A stretch of DNA of 64,000 nucleotides from Owenia fusiformis (GCA_903813345.2 CAIIXF020000001.1:26465915-26529914); one strand, 5' to 3'. Shown: positions 39,101 to 46,394, counted from the stretch's first letter. Translations and numbers: made by a program. Notes: generated by a model not told the origin, from the sequence alone.

Positions 39101-42100
39101 CTAAGAATGTAATGGAATTTCGCCAATGTAAAGCTTATTGAAAATGCCTGCATAAAAAGTTCACTACTTTGCTTCATGAAATATTCTAAGTCCAAGAATG
39201 TAAAGGAATATGGTCAATGTAAAGCTTTTTGAAAATACATGCCTTGAAAGTTATCAAGTATATATCGTAAAATAATGTAAGTCCAAGAATGTAAAGAAAT
39301 ATCGCCAATGTAAAGGTTTCTGAAAATGCATGCTATAAAAGTTCACAACTTTCAATCGGAAAATATTCTAAGTCCAAGAATGTAAAGGAAAATGGCCAAT
39401 GTAAAGCTTTTTGAAAATGCATGCCATAAAATTTCACTTCTATAGATCTTAAAATAATCTAAGTCCAAGAATGTAAAGGAATATGGCCAATGTAAAGCTT
39501 TTTAAAAATGCATGCTGTAAAATTTCACAGCTTTCAGTCGCAAAATAATCTAAGTCCAAGAAAGTAATGGAATTTCGCCAATGTAAAGCTTTTTGAAAAT
39601 GCCTGCAAAAAAAGTTCACAACTTTGCTTCGTGAAATATTCTAAGTCCAAGAATGTAAAGGAATATGGCCAATGTAAAGCTTTTTGAAAATACATGCCTT
39701 AAAAGTTATCAAGTATATATCGTAAAATATTCTAAGTCCAAGAATGTAAAGGAAAATGGCCAATGTAAAGCTTTTTGAAAATGCATGCCATAAAATTTCA
39801 CTTCTATAGATCGTAAAATAATCTAAGTCCAAGAATGTAAAGGAATATGGCCAATGTAAAGCTTTTTGAAATTGCTATAAAAGTTCACAACTTTCAATCG
39901 CAAAATAATCTAAGTCCAAGAATGTAATGGAATTTCGCCCATGTAAAGCTTTTTGAAAATGCCTGCATAAAAAGTTCACACTTTGCTTCGTGAAATATTC
40001 TAAGTCCAAGAATGTAAAGGAATATGGCCAATGTAAAGCTTTTTGAAAATGCCTGCATAAAAAGTTCATGACTTTGGTTCGTGAAATATTCTAAGTCCAA
40101 GAATGTAAAGGAAAATGGCCAATGTAAAGCTTTTTGAAAATACATGCCTTAAAAGTTATCATGTACATTTATAAATCGTAAAATAATCTAAGTCCAATAA
40201 TGTAAAGGAAAATGGCCAATGTAAAGCTTTTTGAAAATGAAAAAATTTCACTTCTATAGATCGTAAAATAATCTAAGTCCAAGAATGTAAAGGAATATGG
40301 CCAATGTAAAGCTTTTTGAAAATGCATGCTATAAAAGTTCACAACTTTCAATCGCAAAATAATCTAAGTCCAAGAATGTAATGGAATTTCACCCATGTAA
40401 AGCTTTTTGAAAATGCCTGCATAAAAAGTTCACACTTTGCTTCGTGAAATATTCTAAGTCCAAGAATGTAAAGGAATATGGCCAATGTAAAGCTTTTTGA
40501 AAATGCCTGCATAAAAAGTTCATGACTTTGGTTCGTGAAATATTCTAAGTCCAAGAATGTAAAGGAAAATGGCCAATGTAAAGCTTTTTGAAAATACATG
40601 CCTTAAAAGTTTTCATGTACATTTATAAATCGTAAAATAATCTAAGTCCAATAATGTAAAGGAAAATGGCCAATGTAAAGCTTTTTGAAAATGAATGCCA
40701 TAAAATTTCACTTCTATAGATCGTAAAATAATCTAAGTCCGAGAATGTAAAGAAATATGGCCAATGTAAAGCTTTTTAAAAATGCATGCTGTAAAATTTC
40801 ACTTCTATAGATCGTAAAATAATCTAAGTCCAAGAATGTAAAGGAATATGGCCAATGTAAAGCTTTTTGAAAATCCATGCTGTAAAATTTCACTTCTATA
40901 GATCGTAAAATAATCTAAGTCCAAGAATGTAAAGGAATATGGCCAATGTAAAGCTTTTTGAAAATCCATGCCATAAAAGTTCACAACTTTCAATCGCAAA
41001 ATAATCTAAGTCCAAGAATGTAATGGAATTTCGCCAATGTAAAGCTTTTTGAAAATACATGCCTTAAAAGTTTAAAAGTTCATTAAGTGGGATGTTTTTA
41101 AATTTCTCAACTCGTCATTGTAAAGAAAAAAAGCTTTACTTCAAAATGACATAAATTTTTGTCCCTAAATCTTGACACTGATGCAACCATAACCTCTAAC
41201 CAATCATAGACCTGTGTCTCATTTTTGTGTTAATGCCTTTATGTAGATATTTACTCCATGTTTATATTCAAACATTTTCTCTACATCTTTGGCCGACTAG
41301 ACATAGAATATTTCAAAACATTATTTTTCTTACCATCTCACAATAGCATCTTGTATGCTGTTGGTTAGAGCATGTCCAAGATGTAAACTTCCTGTTATGT
41401 TTGGAGGAGGGAGGCACATGACGAACTTTGCATTCTCATCATTTATCTACAAAACCAATATTAAAGTTTGTTGTTCTGGTAAAAAACAATTAAGAATTTC
41501 TTATTATGAAAAATTGATTTAACATGTGGATAAAGCAGACACTATCAGATTAATTCCTCTGAATGCTAATATTGGAGATGGAGATGAAGTAGATGGATAA
41601 AAGTATCCTCGATTATAAATTATCATAAATTGTGAACAAGATCTAAAGTGACTGATCCTATACTAAACAGGTTTAATACTGTTAAGTGTTATGATTGGTT
41701 GATACAGTGAATGGAATATCAGATCCTAAAAACAGCATGTAATAATTATAAATACTAAATACTAAATGTATGAAGCAAAATCATTTATACAAAAAACTGT
41801 GACATCTAGGAGGTTGAGATACATGTATTGCTGTATATTCCTTTAGTAAGTAATTACCTGAGGTTTTGGCTTGAAGTAGCCTTGACTCTCCCACCATTCG
41901 TACCAACCAGACTCAACTTGTTTAGGATCTGGGGTTTGAGACAGTGGTTTGGATGTATCTGAAATATAAGCATCATTCACATTACGATCACTAATTACAA
42001 TGTACAACACCTCTCTTAGGCTCATGTGAGCCAGATAGCCTATACAATCATGTTATCTAATTATCTGAAGAGACTTTCTCTCTTTAATAACTATACAGTA

Positions 42101-44076
42101 TGTACTATATTTACCTTTCTTTTCCACGTACAATGGTGAAGATGCTGAGATGAACCGCTGTGCGCTAACAAGTAAATCCTGAAATGTAAATACAATTTTT
42201 CAAAATAATTTTTGTGACAATTTGAACTGGGAAATGCTATTTTCTAGATAAGATTGTCATTCTGATTCAAGGAAAACTGACATACAGTTAGATCAGACAA
42301 CCACAGGTCCGCGAAGCATTGACACGGTTTTACTGTAAACATGCGGTTTTATCTAACCTCAGCTGCAGTAAGAATCTTAAATCGTAGATTCAAAAATGTT
42401 TCGAAAAATAAATTGCAAGTCTGATTGGTGGTATTTGTCAACAAGAGCATAAATTTTAAGAAAATAGGTATGGTGAAGAAGATATTTGCCGAACTACTTA
42501 CTAATAGCTCGGGAAAGGTAAAATGACTCCCAAATTTCCTCTATGGTCTTTATTGCCGCTTAATAGTTTTAATACACATACTTAATTATGAACAACAGAG
42601 ATGACAAACAACCGGCATGTGCCATAGGTATATCTTAGATGATCTGTGAAGGTGAACTGCCGAAACATTTGCCATTTGAATTTCAAAGTGTGCAAACTGC
42701 AAACAGGCTCCGACCCTGGCTCTCATTGGTTATATTTTGTCATAATGTAGCTAATTATTTGTAGCAACAATAGGAGATAGTTGCATTAACTCATGAGTCT
42801 GGATGCAGTTTACACAGACCATGGGCTTTTCTCTTGAAAGCTTGAGCATTTTTTCACATGCTATCTATTGCAAGACTTACGCCTGCCACAACCGTCGCCA
42901 TGTTAATCAGTGTTTTTTAAGTAGCGCAAGGATCCTGCCATGACCGTGGTAGTGTTATCGTGTAAGCCTGGCATAACCGTGGCAGGCTGGTATAACCGTG
43001 ACAATGCTGTATGATATTGCAAGGCCTGTCATGACCCTGGAAGTGTTATCGTGGAAGCCTGGCGTGACCGTAGCCTTTATTGTGGTTTATAAGCGAATGT
43101 GAATATTAATGTATAGTAGTAATTTTTATTTTGACATGATTAAGGTAGTTAAACACCATGATCATATAGTATTAAACTGTTTAATTGGAATGACGATCAC
43201 TTAAAATTGCTAAGGATATTCCTGGCATTAATGTCATACATATTTACTAATCATTGCAATACATTATAACGGTCATAGTAGGACTAAGCCTAAATTTCTA
43301 CATTACCACCATCATACCTGGCCTTGCAATACTATATTACATTGTCATGGTCATACCAGGCTTTGTGATCCCATTATACATCGTCACATTCATGCCAGGT
43401 TTTGAAATACACATTGTCACGGTCACTTATAGCACGGACCTGAAGTGTTCACTGTGATAGATATTAAAGTCCGTGCTTATAGCAATCATATATTTCTACA
43501 TTACCACTCTCATACCCGAACTTGCAATACTATATTACATTGTCTCGGTCATGTCAGGCCTTGCATAATTATATAACATTGTCACTGTCATGCCAGGCCT
43601 TGCAGTTCTACAGTATATTACATTGCCACAGTCATGCCAGGCCTTGCAGTACTATATTACATTGTCACGGTCATGCCAAGCCTTGCAGAACTATATTACA
43701 TTGTCACGGTCATGGCAGGCATTGCAATATAATACAGCATTGTCGCGGTTATACCAGGCTTTCACGGTAACATTGCCACGGTCATGACAGGATCCTTGCG
43801 CTACTTAAAAACACTGAATAACATGGCGACGGTTACACCAGGCGTTAGTCTTGCAACAGATAGGGTCTCCATTTTTTTAAAAGTTTGAAAAAGTTACCGC
43901 AGAAAGAAGTTAGCATTATGGCGATCCGTGTTAGGAACAAATCAATAAATGCTACTAAAAAGCTAAAACATATAACTCACCGTCTCCTGGTTACCAAATG
44001 ATCCCCTAAATATTGTAGATTTGTACGTTTTAAGGCCAAAAAGGCGATAAAATATTTTGCTTTTGCTCCATGACAT
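1..44076 (-). CDS. VARS2: Mitochondrial valyl-tRNA synthetase, 21 exons, 3' end beyond window
   Basis: Class I aminoacyl-tRNA synthetase that charges tRNA-Val and edits mischarged threonine, probably in mitochondria. Exons, 5' to 3': 43981-44076, 42115-42178, 41858-41958, 41334-41446, 29938-30102, 29725-29806, 29306-29425, 28617-28728, 27036-27212, 26739-26863, 23165-23268, 22800-22958, 22514-22586, 22047-22152, 14236-14306, 13617-13742, 12749-12853, 1141-1288, 661-788, 286-441, 1-128. All have GT..AG borders and all junctions keep frame, giving about 820 codons. Landmarks: [15 protein letters not shown] (HIGH at about residues 109-112), [10 protein letters not shown], editing-domain [45 protein letters not shown] at about 612-616, and the anticodon-binding domain starting in the last exons. 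There is no GST-like N-terminal domain as in cytosolic VARS1; a short Lys/Ser/aromatic leader suggests mitochondrial import. The final roughly 200 codons lie outside the window. Introns 4, 14 and 17 are 7.7-11.5 kb and hold other genes or transposons. Confidence 0.95.
1289..2157. other. AT-rich VARS2 intron sequence, no gene seen
   Basis: Start of VARS2 intron 17 seen from its 3' end. I see no exon with paired splice sites and no repeat structure here. Confidence 0.5.
2281..3175 (+). mobile_element. Repeat insertion with short-period 3' end
   Basis: Contains repeated gacctag / tttgacctag words, a gacctggacctgg run near 2780-2880, a ggacggacgga microsatellite near 3090-3135 and the tail cccatagg-cttactgtgtgagcc. 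The same tail (cccataggctcactgtgtgag) ends the large composite repeat near 11998. The 9-mer aaaaactat flanks both sides (2272-2280 and 3176-3184). However, related repeat copies (for example the complement of 8465-8490) also contain aaaactatgaatttgacc, so the left copy may belong to the repeat. Confidence 0.55.
3332..3880. mobile_element. 549-bp non-autonomous DNA transposon, 19-bp perfect TIR, 9-bp TSD
   Basis: Begins tagccttgcccaagtcggt and ends with its exact reverse complement. It is flanked on both sides, directly abutting, by the 9-mer caagtttca (3323-3331 and 3881-3889). A 9-bp duplication is typical of Mutator-like elements, but no transposase is present to confirm the superfamily. 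It lies inside an otherwise open coding exon. Confidence 0.9.
4995..6915 (+). CDS. Coiled-coil protein with C-terminal membrane segment, nested in VARS2 intron 17
   Basis: Proposed exons: 4995-5013 (ATG, MAPKTK), 5562-5684, 5900-5929 (weakly supported; skipping it also keeps frame) and 6146-6915. All have GT..AG borders and matching phase 1. The product is about 313 residues: a basic N-terminus ([20 protein letters not shown]), a long charged helix with coiled-coil heptads through the last exon (for example [19 protein letters not shown], then [18 protein letters not shown]), and one hydrophobic segment, [19 protein letters not shown], consistent with a tail-anchored or type II topology. I do not recognise the family. 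The last 35 or so residues (from near 6815) are read from the edge of a repeat element, so the natural C-terminus may have been replaced or the gene truncated. Confidence 0.55.
5220..5440. repeat. Degenerate ctacc/aaaaact low-complexity repeat
   Basis: Irregular repetitions of ctaccgtaaaaact-like words separated by runs of t or a. A similar stretch in the other orientation occurs at 25680-25925 (acggtagatttt words). Confidence 0.5.
7060..8760. repeat. Tandem repeat, unit about 475 bp, 3-4 copies
   Basis: Units repeat the order: gcgattctgacactac, tttgagatatggtgtcc, aaaagtaggtcaaaa, tatgagttatgaatta, ggaatccgaatctgc, caatgggaaaaaagat, ctaggtcaaaatctaggtc. Starts fall near 7525, 8005 and 8485, with an older copy before 7525. 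Divergence between copies is modest. Confidence 0.8.
8820..9050. repeat. 12-bp microsatellite (ttactcagctac)n
   Basis: Imperfect head-to-tail copies of ttactcagctac and close variants, with no coding potential. Confidence 0.85.
9380..11740. repeat. Higher-order tandem repeat: 893-bp dimers of ~446-bp units, rich in AGGTCA
   Basis: Two alternating ~446-bp monomer types form a dimer repeated almost unchanged (9621 matches 10514; 10067 matches 10961), followed by a partial third copy from about 11340. Perfect AGGTCA-A-AGGTCA motifs occur once per monomer. The monomer also contains the reverse complement of the core of the pearl-like array at 15320-16390 (caacttgcttcaaattgacc against ggtcaatttgaagcaagttg). 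Confidence 0.8.
11999..12748. other. VARS2 intron sequence, no gene seen
   Basis: Only a short degraded copy of the ggcgcc hairpin family (about 12180-12237; compare 57771-57842) is visible. Confidence 0.45.
12749..12853 (-). CDS. VARS2: VARS2 exon 17: KMSKS exon
   Basis: Encodes [20 protein letters not shown] and then [14 protein letters not shown] is the second ATP-binding signature of class I synthetases. The exon is exactly 35 codons, phase 0 at both ends. Exon 18 follows only after an 11.5-kb intron (1289-12748). Confidence 0.95.
14690..14815. repeat. Dispersed repeat with gtggaaca / gttccactt words
   Basis: Contains aaacctgtctgcgtggaaca, then attccactaa and gttccacttta. Related copies are at 21385-21715 and 51810-51890, with words in both orientations, suggesting an old inverted-repeat element. 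Confidence 0.5.
15118..18605 (+). pseudogene. Toll-like receptor, split by a pearl-like insertion and frameshifted
   Basis: Single coding exon nested opposite VARS2 intron 14. 15118-15258 encodes a start and signal peptide ([15 protein letters not shown]) plus a short mature stretch. After the 1279-bp insert, 16538-16762 continues in frame with Cys-rich ([12 protein letters not shown]) and leucine-rich sequence ending ILANGSF. A TAA at 16763 blocks this frame, and the rest, open from 16707 to 18605, is shifted by one base at the run of four T (16760-16763). The downstream part has more leucine-rich repeats with I..G.F landmarks (IETGAF, IEPGTF), one LRR C-terminal Cys cap ([16 protein letters not shown]), a membrane helix ([16 protein letters not shown]) and an intracellular TIR domain with HDAFVSYH (box 1), [11 protein letters not shown] (box 2, BB-loop Pro kept) and KFWRDLK (box 3). 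A GTAAGT donor at 14920 and an acceptor at 15099 suggest a 5'UTR intron. It is one repeat-cap type TLR (sccTLR). Either a pseudogene, a polymorphic null allele, or, for the frameshift only, a sequencing error. Confidence 0.85.
15259..16537 (+). mobile_element. Pearl-like (HINE-type) element with ~140-bp tandem core
   Basis: Left end aaggcattaacatgacaaaa then tgtcaccacct. Core of eight units (starts near 15321, 15491, 15638, 15771, 15918, 16058, 16205, 16341), each with gtcagatttgaatttctgag, gatgattttgaaaaaa, gtcaatttgaagcaagttga and gacctttttgacc. Then a short gccggacgcc microsatellite and the 3' hairpin caccacttttggtggtgaca, ending in t. Removing exactly these bases rejoins the TLR reading frame (AAC|AAT AGA). 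No target duplication is seen, which fits Helitron-type insertion. Confidence 0.8.
18606..20067. other. Non-coding stretch between TLR and phospholipase gene
   Basis: AT-rich. Apart from the 79-base hairpin at 19690-19768 and a small palindrome at 18829-18855 (cagactgac..gtcagtctg), I see no gene or repeat structure. Confidence 0.5.
19690..19768. repeat. 79-base imperfect hairpin
   Basis: aaagctaagttcacacca at the left pairs exactly with the right end (751-768 of the 19-kb block), and an inner ggcgcttt pairs with aaagcgcc. This could be a miniature element (gttcacacc-type ends) or a transcribed hairpin. Confidence 0.7.
20068..21335 (+). CDS. Small secreted phospholipase A2-like protein (conodipine/group IX-like)
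   Basis: Three exons, 20068-20121, 20351-20469 and 20972-21335, with canonical borders and matching phases; 178 residues. Exon 1 is a signal peptide ([18 protein letters not shown]). A dibasic SKR site at residues 25-27 suggests a cleaved short propeptide. The mature part is Cys-rich and has the phospholipase A2 active-site helix pattern [11 protein letters not shown] (His74-Asp75), preceded by a Gly/Cys segment (KLGSPGCNC) where the calcium loop would be. Secreted PLA2s hydrolyse the sn-2 ester of phospholipids; in molluscs related proteins serve digestion, immunity or venom. Activity here is inferred from the HD pair only. The gene is nested opposite VARS2 intron 14, 1.5 kb downstream of the TLR. 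Confidence 0.8.
21385..21715. repeat. Dispersed gtggaacac repeat, interrupted by a younger 198-bp element
   Basis: aaaacctgtgtaagtggaac at the left and tgttccacttagagaggtt..aaaggttttactgta at the right are two halves of one old repeat, separated by the CAGGCCCG element at 21432-21629. Similar words are at 14690-14815 and 51810-51890. Confidence 0.55.
21432..21629. mobile_element. 198-bp MITE with caggcccgtagccagg ends and 5-bp TSD
   Basis: Ends caggcccgtagccagg / cctggctacgggcctg are inverted repeats, flanked by ttcca on both sides (21427-21431 and 21630-21634). About 75% identical by eye to the element at 28970-29181, which has its own 5-bp duplication. Poly-C/poly-G runs lie just inside both ends. 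Confidence 0.9.
24242..25004. mobile_element. Palindromic element with TTAA target sites, nested in the hAT-like element
   Basis: ggtgctatgg begins the left arm and its complement ccatagcacc ends the right arm, directly flanked by ttaa (24242-24245 and 25001-25004). The arms are about 330 bases each and highly similar, with a loop near 24600-24650. TTAA duplication suggests mobilisation by a piggyBac-type transposase. No coding capacity. Confidence 0.85.
25680..25925. repeat. acggta low-complexity repeat
   Basis: Irregular ttacggtagatttt words, related in opposite orientation to 5220-5440. It is part of the hAT-like block. Confidence 0.45.
27036..27212 (-). CDS. VARS2: VARS2 exon 9: CP1 editing domain
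   Basis: Encodes [20 protein letters not shown] followed by VHPDDNRY, the canonical start of the CP1 editing domain, which hydrolyses Thr-tRNA-Val. The next exon (26739-26863) supplies [20 protein letters not shown], the other conserved editing-site segment. Confidence 0.93.
27964..28548. mobile_element. 585-bp element with long TIR in VARS2 intron 9
   Basis: Left end taaccctactatcacacc..aaactagttct is mirrored at the right by agaactagttt..ggtgtgataggggggtta. Inner sequence has no recognisable gene. I could not find a clean target duplication. Confidence 0.65.
28970..29181. mobile_element. 212-bp MITE, second copy of the CAGGCCCG family, 5-bp TSD
   Basis: Begins caggcccgtagccagg, ends ccagt-like variant gctggctatgggcctg; flanked by aatgt at 28965-28969 and 29182-29186. 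The internal tttcaaaatcatgcagtttt and ttgtcaaatgtgaaccccc match the copy at 21432-21629. Confidence 0.9.
29490..29594 (-). mobile_element. 5'-truncated poly(A) retroposon with 13-bp TSD
   Basis: Read on the minus strand it ends in aataaattctatgaat followed by about 19 A, that is, a polyadenylation signal just before a poly(A) tail. The 13-mer gatagtcaataat stands on both sides (29477-29489 and 29595-29607), the mark of LINE-mediated retroposition. The source transcript is not identified. Confidence 0.88.
29938..30102 (-). CDS. VARS2: VARS2 exon 5, acceptor next to a palindromic element
   Basis: Encodes [20 protein letters not shown], a highly conserved ValRS stretch. The 3' splice site (CCTAG|GCACAG) is only nine bases from the end of the palindromic element at 30112-31127, so the terminal repeat of that element forms the acceptor's upstream sequence. 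The pyrimidine tract there is weak. Confidence 0.93.
30112..31127. mobile_element. 1016-bp near-perfect palindrome (foldback element)
   Basis: Two arms of about 480 bases, almost identical in inverted orientation, with a loop of about 50 bases near 30596-30645. Outer ends gt[a/t]accacggggtaccatcg. The arms include the paired words cgtaaccggagctgggaacg and its complement around 30510-30740. The left end is nine bases from VARS2 exon 5. Confidence 0.9.
31450..34270 (+). repeat. Foldback arm 1, forward ~90-bp units (~31 copies)
   Basis: Period 90-92 bases (for example tcaaaaagct at 31931, 32021 and 32111). Units fall into a few subtypes by their spacer (acgatctatagaagtg, gcgattgaaagttgtg, acgatatatacttgat, gaagcaaagttgtg), and the order of subtypes suggests multi-unit duplications. 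Confidence 0.9.
34271..35095. other. Foldback loop, copy 1
   Basis: About 825 bases of non-repetitive sequence, practically identical to 37891-38716. No convincing gene. Only a 65-codon open stretch on the minus strand, identical in both copies, with no known motif. Confidence 0.8.
35096..35630 (-). repeat. Foldback arm, inverted ~90-bp units (first copy, truncated)
   Basis: About six units in the reverse orientation, ending abruptly at 35630 where the sequence switches back to forward units (acatgccttgaaatg then aaatgcattttc). Confidence 0.85.
35635..37890 (+). repeat. Foldback arm, forward units, duplicated copy
   Basis: Repeats the unit order of 32110-34270 almost base for base. The offset is 3530 bases at the left edge and 3621 further right, a difference of one unit. 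Confidence 0.85.
37891..38716. other. Foldback loop, copy 2
   Basis: Near-identical to 34271-35095, 3621 bases downstream (for example aaaccggaag at 34430 and 38051). Confidence 0.85.
38717..41085 (-). repeat. Foldback arm 2, inverted ~90-bp units (~26 copies)
   Basis: Reverse-complement units with the same subtypes as arm 1. A roughly 450-base block (39890-40160) recurs at about 40345-40610, a further local duplication. Confidence 0.9.
41334..41446 (-). CDS. VARS2: VARS2 exon 4: HIGH-motif exon
   Basis: Encodes [20 protein letters not shown], the ATP-binding HIGH signature (here HLGH) of class I synthetases. It ends two bases into a Trp codon that exon 5 completes ([13 protein letters not shown]). 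The following intron is 11.2 kb and contains both the 1-kb palindrome and the 9.8-kb foldback element. Confidence 0.95.
42861..43863. mobile_element. 1-kb foldback element with ~45-bp subrepeats in its arms
   Basis: Ends ctatctattgcaagactt / caagact..cagatag are inverted, and about 100 outer bases match across arms (tagcgcaaggatcctg; cgtcgccatgtta). Inner arms are tandem units of ggtcatgccaggccttgca..attacattgtca, inverted on the left (ataaccgtggcaggctgg). It lies in VARS2 intron 1. A possible duplication cattttttc/cattttttt lies 5-6 bases outside each end. Confidence 0.75.
43981..44076 (-). CDS. VARS2: VARS2 exon 1: start codon and mitochondrial leader
   Basis: The ATG at 44076 opens 32 codons beginning [16 protein letters not shown], rich in Lys, Ser, Arg and aromatic residues with no acidic residue until the end, as expected of a mitochondrial targeting peptide. 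An in-frame TAA lies 12 bases upstream, so the start cannot lie further 5' in this exon. The exon ends in phase 0 at a GTGAGT donor and joins exon 2 (DLLVSAQRF...) and exon 3 ([19 protein letters not shown]), the usual approach to the ValRS catalytic core. Confidence 0.85.
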
Positions 44077-44274
44077 ATTGACTTCCGGTTAACACTGAAC
44101 GAAAAATAATTTGAGATAGTAAGCTTCCCCGGGATTTCATTTGACAAATAAAAATGAGATACAATCCTCTGACCATAGGGGTCCAACATCCAGAATGTAT
44201 TCTTTCCCGAACGAGTTCTATAGCCTTCGGAGGATGCTGAGATACAATTAGCTATCTAAATCTTGTTGGTTGTA

Positions 44275-44670
44275 CGTAAAGGTGCAACAAGTAGTGGAGA
44301 GGTGCCATTCAACGATCCTGGACCAGTGTCAAAATACGGGCTTTCAATCTTTCGAATGCCCATGTATTTACTAAGTTTGGATATTTCACCAAGACTAACA
44401 TATATTTTTATTATCTCAAAAAACCTAAATGAACATTATTTCAGCTAATATTCCGGCCTTTAAACATGGTGGATCCTAGAAATCTATAAGTGGGACTCCC
44501 TTTATAGAAGCTTTGAACTGAATTTACACTTCTTAGTGCTGAAATTGATAGTTTATCCATACATTTTAAGAAAATAGACATGTCAAAGATTTTAAGCAAA
44601 ATGTTGCCCCGATAGCTCAGAAAAAGTAAAAAATTCCAATTATCTCTCTACAGGCTAATGTTTCCCCTTT
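44275..44670 (+). repeat. Dispersed repeat, second copy inverted at 62150-62540
   Basis: aaaggtgcaacaagtagtg, gccattcaacgatc, aaacatggtggatc, tttgaactgaatttacactt and catacattttaagaaaatag all reappear in the same order in the complement of 62150-62540. A further fragment is near 42450-42540. Confidence 0.75.
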
Positions 44671-44824
44671 AAAACACGAACATAGGGATTGGGATGGGTG
44701 ATCTACTTCAGTCAGATTTAAATTAACATTTTTTTCCCCCATATCCGTTCACAGAAGCATTTAAAAATATGGAGCCTTAGGAGGCATCAGTGAGTAGTAG
44801 AGGACAGTTATAAAAAACAACCCC

Positions 44825-44984
44825 AATGTTCTGTTTAAGAACCCATATTCTTACTATTGAAAATGGATTCTAGCAACTAGAACTCAAGTAGATAGAATCT
44901 CAACAGGTAGATTCACGTTGGGGAGTATTGCTAGAATCCATTTTCAATATTATGAATACGGTAGGTGTTCTTGAACAGGACATT
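44825..44984. mobile_element. 160-bp inverted-repeat MITE
   Basis: aatgttctgtttaagaac at the left pairs with the complement of gttcttgaacaggacatt at the right. The inner tattgaaaatggattctagc pairs across as well. Confidence 0.7.
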
Positions 44985-46394
44985 AAAGCTTAACTAAGGC
45001 CATTTTTGAAATTTTTGGTAAGCACTGAGTGATCTCGATTGACCTTCAATATACAAACATGTACCATGGTTTATACAGATGTAGGGAACCCAACCTAAGA
45101 CCCAATAAGAAATTGTGGATGTGACAGCTTCTATTCTTGTCCTCATAGTTATATCAAACTAACAAACAATTTATTTCATTATAATATGATAAATATTTGT
45201 ATTGTAATATAAATAATGTATACAATCTCACTGATATATGACTATTCATTTCCAATGGTTGGAATGCTAATGAGTTATAATATTTGTTGTTAACAAGTAG
45301 AAAGGAATCATATCAAATATATATTTATCGCTACAAAATCCTGAAATGCCCTTTTATGGGCATGATCTAAAATATGCATATTTTATCCTGCAAGTATCAC
45401 AGCTTATTCTTGGACAGATCAAAATATCAGCAAAAAGCAAAGCACAAGGTTAATTTCATTTGGTGACAGTAACAAAGGCTATCTAATAACCAGTTTTGTT
45501 CGTTTGGTAACATCACCGGGGTAACAAATCAAAATCTTTCTGAAGACTCCATGGTAGCAATTGCTTTCTTGATTTTTTGATTTCAAATCAACCTCTACAA
45601 AAATTATTATTGAATGTTTTTTTTTTTATTTTAGGAGGAATGGTTGGAGGTAAACAAAATTAGCTCTGTGGTTTGGCTTGCATCAATGTTTCGCTGTCTC
45701 CTTGTGTAACATACATGTATTTAACAAAATGGACGGAATGTTGTGCATGTATAAAGCACATATCAATTGATTTATAAATAAGTTAAGAGTCGTTGTTATT
45801 GAAAGACATAATCATTGTACTATTACATCACATGGTATGTTATATCATTGTACATTGTTAAAATGTTCATTGTAATGAACACACATTATATAATATTTAA
45901 ATATTATATGTAGCAAATAAATATTTTTACAAATGTAAATGTTAATTGTTAAGTGTATATTATTCAATAAGCTAGTCTAAAAATTACAAACAGAATCACT
46001 AACTTTATTTGACTTACATATAATGAGTGGGGGTTAAATAAAAGCATTGGTTTTACATAGTGAGAGACAAAATAATAAATCTGTAAAAAGATATTGAACT
46101 ACAACTGTTCCAAGCCTTTAGCTTTTTCACATCATAACGCCTGAATTGATCAAATTTTCACACATTTTGAATAAATAATTAAATATTCATTAGCCTACAT
46201 TCTTAATATCTGAACAAAAACATAAATATAAGTTTGCATGCACCACTTGATTTTAAATATCAGAGCAATTATTTATGCAAACTTTGATATCAGTCAACAT
46301 ACATCAATTATAAATATTTTGATACATAATTCATATTATGTATTTTTATATAGCAGTCATGAAATTTTTAAATATGTAAACAAGACAGTCAGAT

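Larger units (their letters stand above)
31361..41182. mobile_element. 9.8-kb foldback element made of ~90-bp tandem repeats
   Basis: Outer sequences match in inverted orientation for about 80 bases (tgtcaagatttagggacaaa from 31367; its complement ends at 41177). Between them the ~90-base unit (key words aaaaagctttacattggcca, tttacattcttggactta, gcatgcattttc) runs forward at 31450-34270, inverted at 35096-35630, forward at 35635-37890 and inverted at 38717-41085. Two copies of a unique loop (34271-35095 and 37891-38716) lie at the forward-to-inverted switches. The 9-mer gcaaccata flanks at 31352-31360 and 41183-41191. The overall plan is that of Foldback-type transposons. No transposase gene is visible; the repeated peptide reading [17 protein letters not shown] appears in all frames and is not a gene. 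Confidence 0.85.

Noticed and set aside
31521-41000. Many open stretches of 60-93 codons with recurring [21 protein letters not shown] peptides
   Set aside because: They are translations of the ~90-bp tandem unit in whichever frame lacks a stop. They start and stop at the same repeat words on both strands, have no splice or start context and shift frame between units.
31450-41085. CRISPR-like array
   Set aside because: Units are contiguous with no unique spacers, in both orientations, in a eukaryotic intron.
43254-43787. Overlapping open stretches rich in HxCxRSCQAL-type repeats
   Set aside because: Read from the subrepeats of the 1-kb foldback element.
1-44076. Cytosolic VARS1 instead of VARS2
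   Set aside because: The start codon has an in-frame stop just upstream and only about 85 residues precede the catalytic core, so there is no GST domain. A species with a single dual-targeted enzyme cannot be excluded.
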